A DNA stretch of 64,000 nucleotides from Stanieria sp964562685 (GTDB lineage: Bacteria > Cyanobacteriota > Cyanobacteriia > Cyanobacteriales > Xenococcaceae), in the NCBI GenBank assembly GCA_964562685.1, contig CAZLUP010000002.1, positions 1 through 64,000 on the forward strand, given 5' to 3'. This document shows positions 47,155 to 56,245 of this stretch, in pieces. Numbering within the stretch: the first letter of the stretch is position 1; each line of letters begins with the position of its first letter. A program made the position numbers and the translations under genes. The notes under the pieces are model-generated. The model saw nothing but the letters and a program-made list of their open reading frames with translations, had not been told where the DNA came from and searched no databases.

Positions 47155-48807
47155 ATGGGCGAACTTAATACTGCCGAGTTGCTGGTTCAATGTTTAGAAA
47201 ATGAAGAAGTAGAATACGTTTTCGGATTACCTGGAGAAGAAAATCTACATATTTTAGAAGCTCTCAGAGGTTCTTCGATTCAATTTGTCACTACTCGTCA
47301 CGAACAAGGTGCAGCTTTTATGGCAGATGTGTATGGTCGTTTGACGGGTAAAGCAGGGGTCTGTCTTTCTACTTTAGGACCTGGTGCAACTAATCTGATG
47401 ACAGGAGTAGCTGATGCTAATCTTGATGGTGCGCCTTTAGTGGCAATTACAGGACAAGTAGGCACTGACAGGATGCATATTGAATCTCATCAATATTTAG
47501 ATTTAGTAGCAATGTTTGCTCCTGTAACTAAATGGAATAAGCAAATTGTTCGTCCTACCAATACTCCAGAAATTGTTCGCAAAGCTTTTAAAGTAGCTCA
47601 AAGTGAAAAACCAGGAGCAGCTCATATTGATTTGCCAGAAAATATTGCTGCCATGGCAGTAAATGGTAAACCATTAAAAAAAGACGACCAAGAAAAAACC
47701 TATGCTTCCTACCGCAGTATTAATGCAGCAGCAGCAGCTATTTCTAAAGCCAAAAATCCGCTAATTTTAGCTGGAAATGGGGCTATTCGTTCCAATGCTA
47801 GTGCAACTTTAACTGAATTTGCTACTCAGTTGAATATTCCTGTGGCTAATACCTTTATGGGCAAAGGAGCTATACCCTATACTCACCCGTTGGCTTTGTG
47901 GACGGTTGGGTTACAACAACGAGATTTAATTAGTTGTGCTTTCGATGAAACAGATCTAGTGATTGCTATTGGTTACGACTTAATTGAATATTCCCCGAAA
48001 AAATGGAATCCTGAAGGTATGATCCCAATTATTCATATTGGCATGACTCATGCTGAAATTGATAGCAGCTATATTCCCATTGTGGAAGTAGTAGGAGATA
48101 TTTCTGATTCTTTAGTTGATATTATCAAACGAACAGACCGTCAGGGCAAAAATCCTCCTACAATCGCTCGATTAAGAACGCAGATTAAAGAAGATTATGA
48201 ATATTATGCTTTTGATGAAGGTTTTCCCGTTAAACCCCAAAAGATAATTTATGATTTGCGTCAGGTAATGGGACCAGAAGACATCGTAATTTCTGACGTA
48301 GGAGCGCATAAGATGTGGATGGCACGTCATTATCATTGCGATCGCCCTAATACTTGTATTATTTCTAATGGTTTTGCTGCGATGGGAATAGCAATTCCTG
48401 GCGCGATCGCTGCTAAATTAGTTAATCCTGATAAAAAAGTTGTAGCAGTGACTGGAGACGGCGGTTTTATGATGAATTGTCAAGAATTAGAAACTGCTTT
48501 GAGAGTCAAAACACCTTTTGTTACTCTGATTTTTAACGACAATGGTTATGGTTTAATTGAGTGGAAACAACTTAATCAATTTGGTCGTTCCTCTTTTGTT
48601 GATTTTAGCAATCCTGATTTTGTTAAGTTTGCTGAAAGTATGGGTTTAAAAGGTTATCGCGTTGAGTCAGCAGCCGATTTAATTCCAACTCTTAAAGAAG
48701 CACTAGCTCAAGATGTACCAGCCGTAATTGATTGTCCTGTTGATTATGAAGAAAATCTTCGTTTTTCGCAAAAAGCAGGAGATTTAACTTGTGAGGTGAA
48801 TTTCTAG
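47155..48807 (+). CDS. ilvB: acetolactate synthase large subunit
   Basis: 550 residues from ATG 47155, behind GGAAGGGG. TPP-enzyme motifs: catalytic Glu in TTRHEQGAAFMADVYGR, LGPGATNLMTGVADA, and GDGGFMMNCQELETALR plus NDN for TPP/Mg binding. It condenses pyruvates, the first step to valine and leucine (or acetoin). No regulatory small subunit gene (ilvN) is adjacent, and the FAD-site region GTDRMHIESHQYLD is atypical, so the catabolic AlsS-like group is possible. Confidence 0.82.
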   Translation: MGELNTAELLVQCLENEEVEYVFGLPGEENLHILEALRGSSIQFVTTRHEQGAAFMADVYGRLTGKAGVCLSTLGPGATNLMTGVADANLDGAPLVAITGQVGTDRMHIESHQYLDLVAMFAPVTKWNKQIVRPTNTPEIVRKAFKVAQSEKPGAAHIDLPENIAAMAVNGKPLKKDDQEKTYASYRSINAAAAAISKAKNPLILAGNGAIRSNASATLTEFATQLNIPVANTFMGKGAIPYTHPLALWTVGLQQRDLISCAFDETDLVIAIGYDLIEYSPKKWNPEGMIPIIHIGMTHAEIDSSYIPIVEVVGDISDSLVDIIKRTDRQGKNPPTIARLRTQIKEDYEYYAFDEGFPVKPQKIIYDLRQVMGPEDIVISDVGAHKMWMARHYHCDRPNTCIISNGFAAMGIAIPGAIAAKLVNPDKKVVAVTGDGGFMMNCQELETALRVKTPFVTLIFNDNGYGLIEWKQLNQFGRSSFVDFSNPDFVKFAESMGLKGYRVESAADLIPTLKEALAQDVPAVIDCPVDYEENLRFSQKAGDLTCEVNF

Positions 48808-48883
48808 GCTGTGCTGATTGAAAGGATGAAGCGGAGAGCAATTCTCTTATAGCTAAAAGGTAACAGCTAACTATTTCATATAA

Positions 48884-48980
48884 TAGACCTCTTGCATAAG
48901 TCTAATTAAACTCGGTTGAATTTAGGGAATAGGGAATAGTAGTTATTTTTTATTTCTGATTTATTTTTGCAGGAGGTCTA
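48884..48980. repeat. MITE-like element, family C
   Basis: Ends TAGACCTCTTGCA and TGCAGGAGGTCTA (12 of 13 pair), 97 bases apart in total. The core has a GGGAATAGGGAATAG run and is AT-rich. It sits between the acetolactate synthase and ycf3 genes. Confidence 0.65.
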
Positions 48981-49066
48981 ATGTAACATTAATGTCTCTC
49001 CAACCGATCTAATCGTGACTCAAAACGGTAGGATCGAAACATAATCATTGCATCTAAAAAATTACT

Positions 49067-49588
49067 ATGCCACGTACTCAAAGAAACGATAATTTTATTG
49101 ATAAATCTTTCACTGTCATGGCAGATTTGATTTTGAAAGTTTTACCAACCAATAAACAAGCTAAAGAAGCTTTTGCCTACTATCGTGATGGTATGTCGGC
49201 TCAAGCTGATGGTGAATATGCAGAAGCTTTAGAAAACTACGAAGAAGCTCTCAAATTAGAAGATGACCCCAACGATCGCAGCTATATTCTTTATAATATG
49301 GGGTTGATCTATGCTAGCAATGGCGATATGGACAAAGCATTAGATTATTATAGTGAAGCAATCGACCTTAATCCAAAAATGCCTCAAGCTTTGAATAATG
49401 TTGCTGTAATTTACCATTATCAGGGTGAAAAAGCTAAAGAAGCTGGTCAAGATGAAAAGGCAGAGTTTTTATTTGATAAAGCTGCTGAATTCTGGAAACA
49501 GGCAATTCGTCTTGCTCCCAATAACTACATGGAAGCACAAAACTGGCTTAAAATTACTGGACGTTCAGAAATGGATGTTTATTTTTAA
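49067..49588 (+). CDS. ycf3: photosystem I assembly protein Ycf3
   Basis: 173 residues: MPRTQRNDNFIDKSFTVMAD then three TPR repeats (EYAEALENYEEALKLED, SYILYNMGLIYASNGD, PQALNNVAVIYHYQG). Ycf3 is a thylakoid-associated chaperone for PsaA/PsaB assembly. Highly conserved, full length. gatC follows after 15 bases. Confidence 0.97.
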   Translation: MPRTQRNDNFIDKSFTVMADLILKVLPTNKQAKEAFAYYRDGMSAQADGEYAEALENYEEALKLEDDPNDRSYILYNMGLIYASNGDMDKALDYYSEAIDLNPKMPQALNNVAVIYHYQGEKAKEAGQDEKAEFLFDKAAEFWKQAIRLAPNNYMEAQNWLKITGRSEMDVYF

Positions 49589-49603
49589 ATCTAATTAATC
49601 ACC

Positions 49604-49900
49604 ATGATCGATCGCGAACAAGTTAGAAAAGTTGCTCACTTAGCACGTTTAGAGATTTCTTCGGCAGAAGAAGAACAATTTACAACTCAACTTAATAGTA
49701 TTTTGGATTATTTTGAACAGTTAAGTGAACTTGATACAGAAAATGTTCCTCCCACCACCAGAGCTATAGAATTGAGTAATATTACTCGCCCCGATCAATT
49801 AAAACCTTTTCCAGATAAAGATGCTTTATTAAAAGCTGCGCCCGAACAAGAAGGTGATTATTTTCGTGTTCCCCAAATTCTTAGTTCTGATGAAGAATAA
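49604..49900 (+). CDS. gatC: Asp/Glu-tRNA amidotransferase subunit C
   Basis: 98 residues with VRKVAHLARLEISSAEEEQF, LNSILDYFEQLSELDTENV and the end DYFRVPQIL. GatC holds the GatAB enzyme together, which forms Gln-tRNA (and Asn-tRNA). It is probably in an operon with ycf3 and is followed by a terminator. Confidence 0.95.
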   Translation: MIDREQVRKVAHLARLEISSAEEEQFTTQLNSILDYFEQLSELDTENVPPTTRAIELSNITRPDQLKPFPDKDALLKAAPEQEGDYFRVPQILSSDEE

Positions 49901-49940
49901 TAATCATTAGGATTTGTTTTAACCAGGCTATTTAATTGAG

Positions 49941-49964
49941 ACTCCCAACGCCAGGGAGTTTTTT
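49941..49964 (+). terminator. rho-independent terminator after gatC
   Basis: Stem ACTCCC/GGGAGT with a 7-base loop followed directly by a T-run. It ends the ycf3-gatC operon. Confidence 0.8.
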
Positions 49965-50183
49965 ATTGTCAGAAATTTATTAAGATCAAGTTCGATTAAA
50001 TAGTTAAATTTTTATCTGATGGGGGATTAGGGAAACGAGCGAAGCGAAGCCCTGAGAGAAGTGAAGGGTCTGGAATTAGAAAAATTTTATTTAAAGTGCT
50101 GATTCGTACCTGATCTAAAAAAATTCAAAATTTAATCTGACAGCAAAGAATAACCGAGCAACTCAACTAGATATCATCATAGT

Positions 50184-52988
50184 GTGAACATTTTATACTT
50201 TTCACATAACCTGTTAAAAAAAAAGCTTATTAAGCCAGTGTTATTAAATCAAAACAAAACCACAAAACTGCGATCTAAGTCTCATAATCTACCAAATCAC
50301 TATCTTCAAACAGCTTGTATCCATGAACTCTTTGAAATTCAAGTAGAAAAAACACCCAATGCAATAGCAGTAGTGTTTCAAGAGCAACAGTTAACTTATC
50401 AAGAGTTAAATTGCCGTGCTAACCAGCTAGCTAATTATTTGCAGACATTAGGAGTAAAACCCGAAATACTGGTTGGCATTTGTTTAGAACGTTCTCTAGA
50501 AGTAATTGTCACGATTTTAGCTATTCTCAAAGCTGGTGGTGCATATATTCCTCTAGATCCTGCTTATCCTCAAGAACGCTTAGATTATATCATTCAAGAT
50601 GCTCAAATCTCCCTAATACTTACACAAAAACATCTAAAAAAGCAATTATCGCAAGAATCTGTCAAACTTATAGCTGTAGATACGGAATGGCAAACAATTA
50701 TACAATCACAGCAGGAAAATTTCTCTTACCATGTCAATCCAGACAATCTCGCCTATGTAATTTATACTTCTGGTTCGACAGGAAAACCCAAAGGAGTTGC
50801 GATCGCTCATCGGGCTTTAGTTAATTTTTGCCAAGCAGCAGTACAGGAGTATGAAATTACCCAAAGCGATCGTATTTTACAATTTGCTTCGCTCAGTTTT
50901 GATGCTTCAGTTGAGGAAATCTATCCTTGTTTAATTGCTGGTGGTACATTAGTTTTACGCACCCAAGAAATGGGATACTCTTCTTCATTATTACTAGAAA
51001 AGTGTCGTGACTATGGCATTACAATTTTAGATTTACCTACAGCTTTTTGGCATTTACTCACGGCTGAGTTAGAACAAAATTGTCAATTACATTTACCCGA
51101 ATCACTTCGGTTGGTAATTATTGGTGGAGAAGCAGTCAATGTTAAGAAAGTAGTAACCTGGAACAGATTAGTTGGAACATCTTGTCAATTAATTAATACT
51201 TATGGTCCTACAGAAGCAACTGTTGTTGCTACCAGTTATAAAATTCCCGCTCAAATCTATAACTTAGCTACCATCCCGATTGGTAAACCATTGCCGAACG
51301 TACAGACTTATATTTTAGATAACAATTTACAGCCTGTTGCGATCGGTATACCTGGCGAATTGTATATTGGTGGTATAAGCCTAGCACGAGGATATCTAAA
51401 TAATCCTGAATTAACCGCCAAGAAGTTTATCTCCAATCCTTTTCTGAATGGAGAAGCGGAAGAGTGGAAAAGTAAAGGAGAAATTAGCAATGATCTCCCC
51501 CCTCCACCATTGCTTTACAAAACAGGCGACCAAGCGCGATACCTCCCAGATGGTAACATTGAATTTTTAGGACGCATCGATAATCAGGTTAAAATTCGGG
51601 GTTTTCGGATTGAATTAGGGGAAATTGAAACAGTTTTAGAAAAACATCCTTTGGTCAATCAGACAGTAGTAGTTGCCCAAGAAGATCGATCGGGCAATAA
51701 ACGTATTGTTGCTTATATCGTGCCTCAGTCTAATTCCGTACCTACTGCCACGATCTTACGTCAATTTGTACAAACCAAGTTACCTGAGTATATGGTACCT
51801 TCTGCCTTCGTAATTCTTGCATCTCTTCCTTTGACTCCGAATGGCAAGATCGATCGCAAAGCTTTGCCCATACCCGATCAAGTAACCCAATTATCAGAAA
51901 CAATATTCGTCAACCCCAGGAATAATGTTGAAGTTAAATTAGTTGGAATCTGGGAAAAAGTTTTAGGAATTAAACCCATTGGAGTGAAAGATAACTTTTT
52001 TGAGTTAGGAGGAGACTCACTGCAAGCCGTACGTTTGTTTACTGAAACAGAAAGAGCTTTCAAGCAAAAATTACCGATTGTTTCCCTGCTGAAAACTCCA
52101 ACTATTGAAGAATTGGCAAAGCAGATGTTTTCGGAGCAAAAATCCTGGCTATGGCGATCGCTAGTTCCCATTCAAACCAACGGTTCTAAACCACCTCTGT
52201 TTTTGGTTCACGCTCGCGGTACTAGCGTCATGTTATACCGAGAATTAGCCAAATATTTAGGCTCTGAACAACCAGTATATGCTCTACAACCACGGGGATT
52301 GAATGGAGAAGAAAAACCCTTCAAGCGGGTTGAAGATATGGCTAGGTACTACATCCAAGAAATAAAAACTATTCAACCAGAAGGTTCTTATTGTTTAGGT
52401 GGCTACTCTTTAGGCGGTATCATAGCTTTTGAGATGGCTCAACAACTTACTCAACAAGGTGAAAAAATATCTTTATTAGCATTATTAGACTGTCAAGGAC
52501 CAAATTTTTGTACTAGATTGCCATTTTTCAACAGAATTTTGCTTCATCTCCAGAATATGTGGCAACAAAAACACCACTACGTCATTAACAAGTGTATTTC
52601 TTGGATTCGGTGGAATTTAACAGAGCTGCAATACAATCTTCAGAGAATAGCTATTTTATTGTTGCAGATAGCCCAATTGCCTTTGCCTCTTGCTCTTCGT
52701 AATCGCTTGATCGAAGATCTTAATTCTAAGGCAGCAGAAATATATCAACCAAAATCCTACCAAGGAAAAATTACTCTTTTACGGGCTGTTGATTGGCTAG
52801 GTGGAATAGGCTATCAAGTAGATAAATATTTGGGATGGAGTTCTCTCGCTGGAGAAGGAGTTGAAATTTATGAAGTTCCAGGAGATCATCTTTCCATGTT
52901 TAAAGCTACTAACCTTCCGATCTTGGCAGAGCAATTAAAGATTTGTATTGATCGGATATTGGATGTTAAGGAGAGTGTTAATTGCTAG
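50184..52988 (+). CDS. single-module A-T-TE nonribosomal peptide synthetase
   Basis: 934 residues. The adenylation domain (about 45-560) has YTSGSTGKPKGV, YGPTEATV, YKTGDQARYLPDG and NGKIDRKAL. The carrier domain has DNFFELGGDSLQAV (Ser near 611), and the thioesterase has GGYSLGG (near 740) with His in PGDHLSMF. There is no condensation domain. My manual reading of the specificity positions is D-A-E-D-I-G-T-V-V-K, which does not give me a substrate. A-T-TE proteins can form homodimeric small molecules. The start GTG lies behind an AT-rich leader; there is no cluster of tailoring genes. Confidence 0.85.
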   Translation: MNILYFSHNLLKKKLIKPVLLNQNKTTKLRSKSHNLPNHYLQTACIHELFEIQVEKTPNAIAVVFQEQQLTYQELNCRANQLANYLQTLGVKPEILVGICLERSLEVIVTILAILKAGGAYIPLDPAYPQERLDYIIQDAQISLILTQKHLKKQLSQESVKLIAVDTEWQTIIQSQQENFSYHVNPDNLAYVIYTSGSTGKPKGVAIAHRALVNFCQAAVQEYEITQSDRILQFASLSFDASVEEIYPCLIAGGTLVLRTQEMGYSSSLLLEKCRDYGITILDLPTAFWHLLTAELEQNCQLHLPESLRLVIIGGEAVNVKKVVTWNRLVGTSCQLINTYGPTEATVVATSYKIPAQIYNLATIPIGKPLPNVQTYILDNNLQPVAIGIPGELYIGGISLARGYLNNPELTAKKFISNPFLNGEAEEWKSKGEISNDLPPPPLLYKTGDQARYLPDGNIEFLGRIDNQVKIRGFRIELGEIETVLEKHPLVNQTVVVAQEDRSGNKRIVAYIVPQSNSVPTATILRQFVQTKLPEYMVPSAFVILASLPLTPNGKIDRKALPIPDQVTQLSETIFVNPRNNVEVKLVGIWEKVLGIKPIGVKDNFFELGGDSLQAVRLFTETERAFKQKLPIVSLLKTPTIEELAKQMFSEQKSWLWRSLVPIQTNGSKPPLFLVHARGTSVMLYRELAKYLGSEQPVYALQPRGLNGEEKPFKRVEDMARYYIQEIKTIQPEGSYCLGGYSLGGIIAFEMAQQLTQQGEKISLLALLDCQGPNFCTRLPFFNRILLHLQNMWQQKHHYVINKCISWIRWNLTELQYNLQRIAILLLQIAQLPLPLALRNRLIEDLNSKAAEIYQPKSYQGKITLLRAVDWLGGIGYQVDKYLGWSSLAGEGVEIYEVPGDHLSMFKATNLPILAEQLKICIDRILDVKESVNC

Positions 52989-53033
52989 GGATGGATTTTT
53001 AAAGTCTTAAACCTAGTTATTTAGTTTCATATT

Positions 53034-53324
53034 TTATTTATTCATGGTTTCTACACTCGCAATTAATGTTTTTAAGGTTGAAATTTCTGGTGTTTTCAGT
53101 ATCATCTGGTCAAGCGGTGCTTGTTCCAATACTTCTACATCTATCGAAACACTAATTAAAGAAACACTAATTAAATAAGAACCCGCTCCTTTAGCTTTTG
53201 CGATCGCTTTTGAAATATCTTCGACTAAATCGGGACGTTCTCCTGTGAGAGGATTTCTTAAGACGCATCGGTCCCATTCATGGGCAGCGTGAGGATTGAG
53301 ATTAAGTAGATAATGTTTTTTCAT
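53034..53324 (-). CDS. conserved small hypothetical protein
   Basis: 96 residues from ATG at 53322-53324. It begins MKKHYLLNLNPHAAHEWDR and has RNPLTGERPDLVEDISKAI. A 15-base tandem duplication (53146-53175) makes the run LISVSLISVS. No domain recognised. Convergent with the NRPS gene. Confidence 0.5.
   Translation of the reverse strand: MKKHYLLNLNPHAAHEWDRCVLRNPLTGERPDLVEDISKAIAKAKGAGSYLISVSLISVSIDVEVLEQAPLDQMILKTPEISTLKTLIASVETMNK
53146..53175. repeat. 15-bp perfect tandem duplication in a gene
   Basis: GAAACACTAATTAAA occurs twice in direct succession and adds five residues in frame. Recent slippage or a recombination event is likely. Confidence 0.8.
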
Positions 53325-53599
53325 AATTAAAACCAATCTTGTTCTGAGAAGTATCTATATCTATACAGTTAGAACGAATTCAACTAATTAACTAAATGAA
53401 AATTGCTATTTAAGTCCTACTTCTTGATTTTAGAGTATTTTTGTACTAATAAAAAGATGCAAGATCGGCGATTGCTAGAAAATCGCTCATTAAGCTGGTC
53501 AACATCAATGGGTCAGTTGAGACTGATGGGGAGATGGGGAGAGAATTTGAGGTTTCTTTCCTAACTAATAAAGCAAGCAAGTTAAATGTGGATTAACTT

Positions 53600-53649
53600 A
53601 AAAAATAGAGAGGGAAGAGTAACACTGGATCAACTTCTTCAACCTCTCT
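53600..53649 (-). terminator. psbA rho-independent terminator
   Basis: Read on the minus strand: a stem of AGAGAGG with CCTCTCT plus an inner GAAG/CTTC pair, then ATTTTTT. It lies about 75 bases after the psbA stop, so it should end that transcript. The remainder of the 386-base gap holds a short GGGGAGAT repeat and nothing else. Confidence 0.7.
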
Positions 53650-53722
53650 GTAATAATTTTGATTTTGACTGAGATACGGCTACGTTCTCTAACCTCACAG
53701 TTCTAATTCACTGACAAAGTTT

Positions 53723-54778
53723 TTATAACAACTCAGGAAAATGATGAGTATTGGGAGCGTGCATCGCTTGAATTCCCAAATTAACACGGTTCAGCAGTTC
53801 CGCATCGGTGGGAATAGGTCTGCCCGTACTATCTAGAATTGATTGATTGAAGTTAAATCCATTGAGATTGAAAGCTATGGTACTAATTCCCAAGGCAGCA
53901 AACCAAATTCCTATGGTAGGTAAAGCTGCTAACAGGAAATGTACTGAGCGACTATTACGAAACGCTAGGGTTGGAATGAGTAATCTGCCTAAGTAGCCTA
54001 CATGACCAGCTAATAAATTGTAGGTTAATTCTTGTTGACCAAATTTATAACCAGCATTGACAGATTCAAGTTCTGTAGTTTCTCGAATTAAGCTCGCCGT
54101 TACTAAAGAACCATGCGTCGCACTCAAGAGTGCGCCACCAAGAACTCCAGCTACGCCCAGCATATGAAATGGGTGCATTAAAACATTGTGTTCTGCTTGG
54201 AGGGTAAGCATAAAGTAAAAAGTTCCAGAAATCCCTAGAGGCATTCCTTCAGAAAAGCTTCCTTGACCAATCGGATAAACCAACAATACAGATGTTGCTG
54301 CTGCTGCTGGCGCAGAAAAAGCGATCGCAATCCAAGGGCGCATTCCCAAACGATAGCTTAGTTCCCACAGTCTGCCGAGATAAGCCCAAACACCGATCAG
54401 AAAGTGTAAGATGATTAATTGATAGGGACCACCATTGTAAAGCCATTCATCGACAGAAGCAGCCGACCACAAAGGATAAAAATGTAATCCAATGGCAGCC
54501 GAGGTAGGAATAACTGCTGCTGTAGCAATATTGTTACCACCTAAAAGCGAGCCGATGACTGGTTCTCGGATCCCATCGAGATCTACAGGAGGAGCAACCA
54601 CAAAAGCGATCGCAAAAACTATGGTAGCAACTAACAAAGTAGGAATCATCAGCACACTAAACCAGCCCAGATAAATGCGGTTGTCTGTGCTGGTGATCCA
54701 TCGAGAAAATCTTTCCCAAATTGAAGCGGGAAAATCAAATTCGGAACGACGACGAATTACAGTAGTCATAACAGACAC
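53723..54778 (-). CDS. psbA: divergent (rogue/sentinel-type) photosystem II D1 protein
   Basis: 351 residues, clearly D1 (DNRIYLGWF, RLGMRPWI, HPFHMLGVAG, FNLNGFNFNQS) but divergent. Aligned by eye to standard D1 (offset 7-8), Tyr161, His190, His198, His215, His252, His272, Glu189, His332 and His337 are kept. Asp170 is Glu, Glu333 is Ala, Asp342 is Leu, and the protein ends before Ala344. Ser264 of the QB site is Ala. So the Mn4CaO5 cluster could not be bound as usual. This matches rogue/sentinel D1, made in dark or low oxygen in some cyanobacteria; position 130 is Leu, not the Gln-Asp of chlorophyll f synthase. It has no C-terminal processing tail. Confidence 0.9.
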   Translation of the reverse strand: MSVMTTVIRRRSEFDFPASIWERFSRWITSTDNRIYLGWFSVLMIPTLLVATIVFAIAFVVAPPVDLDGIREPVIGSLLGGNNIATAAVIPTSAAIGLHFYPLWSAASVDEWLYNGGPYQLIILHFLIGVWAYLGRLWELSYRLGMRPWIAIAFSAPAAAATSVLLVYPIGQGSFSEGMPLGISGTFYFMLTLQAEHNVLMHPFHMLGVAGVLGGALLSATHGSLVTASLIRETTELESVNAGYKFGQQELTYNLLAGHVGYLGRLLIPTLAFRNSRSVHFLLAALPTIGIWFAALGISTIAFNLNGFNFNQSILDSTGRPIPTDAELLNRVNLGIQAMHAPNTHHFPELL

Positions 54779-54810
54779 TCCTATAATTGATCACTGATAC
54801 TTGTTTTTCC

Positions 54811-55044
54811 TTATCCCTTCATTTCTCCTTGTCTACGAGTATTGATGCCGAATAAACCGTATAGTAGGCAAGAACCAGCTAAACCACTAATCCCCAAAAC
54901 AGCACCAACAATCGTTAACCCAATACCTAAAGCTGTACCACCATAAACCAATAAACCCAAAGCAGCTAAGAGAAGACCTAAAATTATCCGCATAAGGCGA
55001 TCGCTTGTACCTAGGTTATTCAACATGGTTTTTGTCTCCTGCAA
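54811..55044 (-). CDS. DUF2892 (YgaP-type) membrane protein
   Basis: 77 residues: a leader, MLNNLGTSDRLMRIILGLLL, and two hydrophobic helices with GISGLAGSCLLYGLFGINT. DUF2892 is the membrane part of YgaP-like proteins and is often found next to sulfur- or stress-related genes. It lies 32 bases upstream of the D1 gene on the same strand, so they probably share a transcript. Confidence 0.82.
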   Translation of the reverse strand: MQETKTMLNNLGTSDRLMRIILGLLLAALGLLVYGGTALGIGLTIVGAVLGISGLAGSCLLYGLFGINTRRQGEMKG

Positions 55045-55417
55045 TTAAATAAAATCGACTTTTTTAACTGTTGTTTTTATCCCTCGATAGTTTTTAGATT
55101 GCCAAAATGGAAAACACTTGCTCGATCATCTGTTGGGAATTTGTGGTAGTCAATGATAAAGATGACGAGTACCAAATTACTACTATCATTATATGATTAA
55201 GCAGCTATATAAATAATTAAAATAAATTTAAAGCAAAGATAACTATTGATCGCTCTTGGTAGTTTTTATTTAGTTCATACAAAGGAATTCGGCAAGCTCA
55301 AGTTATCAATTTTCCCGTCTTCACAACTTATTCAAATTATCAATCTATATTTTGAGTAAAAGTTTCATCATTAATTTCTTAAATTACGTTGGAGTTAAAT
55401 CTAGATAAGAGTTTGAG

Positions 55418-55459
55418 GTGAACAGTACCCTGGCTTGAAAAGCCAGGGCTTGCGTTCAC
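55418..55459. repeat. two-tier hairpin in the 512-base gap before the NrdG-like gene
   Basis: GTGAAC (outer) and CCCTGGCTT-GAA-AAGCCAGGG (9-bp inner) pair with their complements, ending at GTTCAC. It is about 98 bases before the ATG at 55557. It resembles dispersed cyanobacterial hairpins, or it may be a 5' leader structure. Nothing else stands out in the gap. Confidence 0.5.
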
Positions 55460-55556
55460 TTCGTCAAAAAATATTTGTGTCTGAGTTACCAATAATTAGC
55501 CTTAATCTTTGTTTAGAAATCAAAAGCGGTAGTTTTTTTAAATTAGGAGTAAAAAC

Positions 55557-56180
55557 ATGACAATCAAGAAAAATCCTTATCTAGAACTAATGGAAATTCC
55601 CCCTGGCTACCTTAACCTTATGGGTTATGTCAATGAGTCAGAAGTTAATGGTCCTGGCTGTCGCGCTGTAGTATGGGTGCAGGGATGTTTACGGGAATGT
55701 CCTGGTTGTTTTAATCCCGACTCTTGGTCTTTTGAAATTAATCAATTAATGTCAGTAAATACATTAGTTGAAAAAATTACGAGTAACCCTCGCAATGAGG
55801 GCGTTACCTTTTCGGGAGGAGAACCTTTTTGGCAAGCTCCAGCTTTAGCCGACTTGGCTCGTAAAGTTAAAGCCAGAGGACTCAATGTCATGTCATTTAC
55901 AGGATTTACTTTAGAAAGACTGCAATCTGAGTATGCTCCTGCTGGCTCTCAAGATTTATTGTCTCAACTCGATATTTTAATTGATGGTCCTTATCTCCAA
56001 TCTCTTGCTTTAAATTCGCCTGATTCCCCCGTTTCTTCTACCAATCAGCGAGTTCATATCTTTAATCCAGCTTTAAAAGACCGAATAACCTGGGCTAGTG
56101 ACCAAACTGAAGTTCATATTCTTCAAGATGGTAGTCGCATTGTTACAGGTTATCTAGGACAAGTGTTTTTATCAGATTAG
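55557..56180 (+). CDS. NrdG-like 4Fe-4S radical-SAM activating protein
   Basis: 207 residues. The radical-SAM cluster motif is VQGCLRECPGCF (CxxxCxxC), followed by VTFSGGEPFWQA and LDILIDGPY. It is like the activase of anaerobic ribonucleotide reductase, but no NrdD is present. Stand-alone cyanobacterial members are known from low-oxygen gene sets. It is divergent from the rogue D1/DUF2892 pair, so a shared microaerobic role is possible but not shown. Confidence 0.82.
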   Translation: MTIKKNPYLELMEIPPGYLNLMGYVNESEVNGPGCRAVVWVQGCLRECPGCFNPDSWSFEINQLMSVNTLVEKITSNPRNEGVTFSGGEPFWQAPALADLARKVKARGLNVMSFTGFTLERLQSEYAPAGSQDLLSQLDILIDGPYLQSLALNSPDSPVSSTNQRVHIFNPALKDRITWASDQTEVHILQDGSRIVTGYLGQVFLSD

Positions 56181-56245
56181 CGATCGCTTTAATTGTCGTA
56201 GGATCAATTTTACTTTCTAAGTTTTAATATAGCTTTATTAGTAGG

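Noticed and set aside
47155..48807. An ilvB-ilvN operon
   Set aside because: No small regulatory subunit gene follows; the next gene is ycf3 after a MITE.
50184..52988. A full biosynthetic gene cluster around the NRPS
   Set aside because: Neighbours are ycf3-gatC and a small hypothetical gene; no tailoring, transport or phosphopantetheinyl transferase genes are seen.
53723..54778. Chlorophyll f synthase (ChlF) as identity of the divergent D1
   Set aside because: The Gln-Asp pair expected at positions 130-131 is Leu-Trp here, and there are no far-red gene cluster neighbours.
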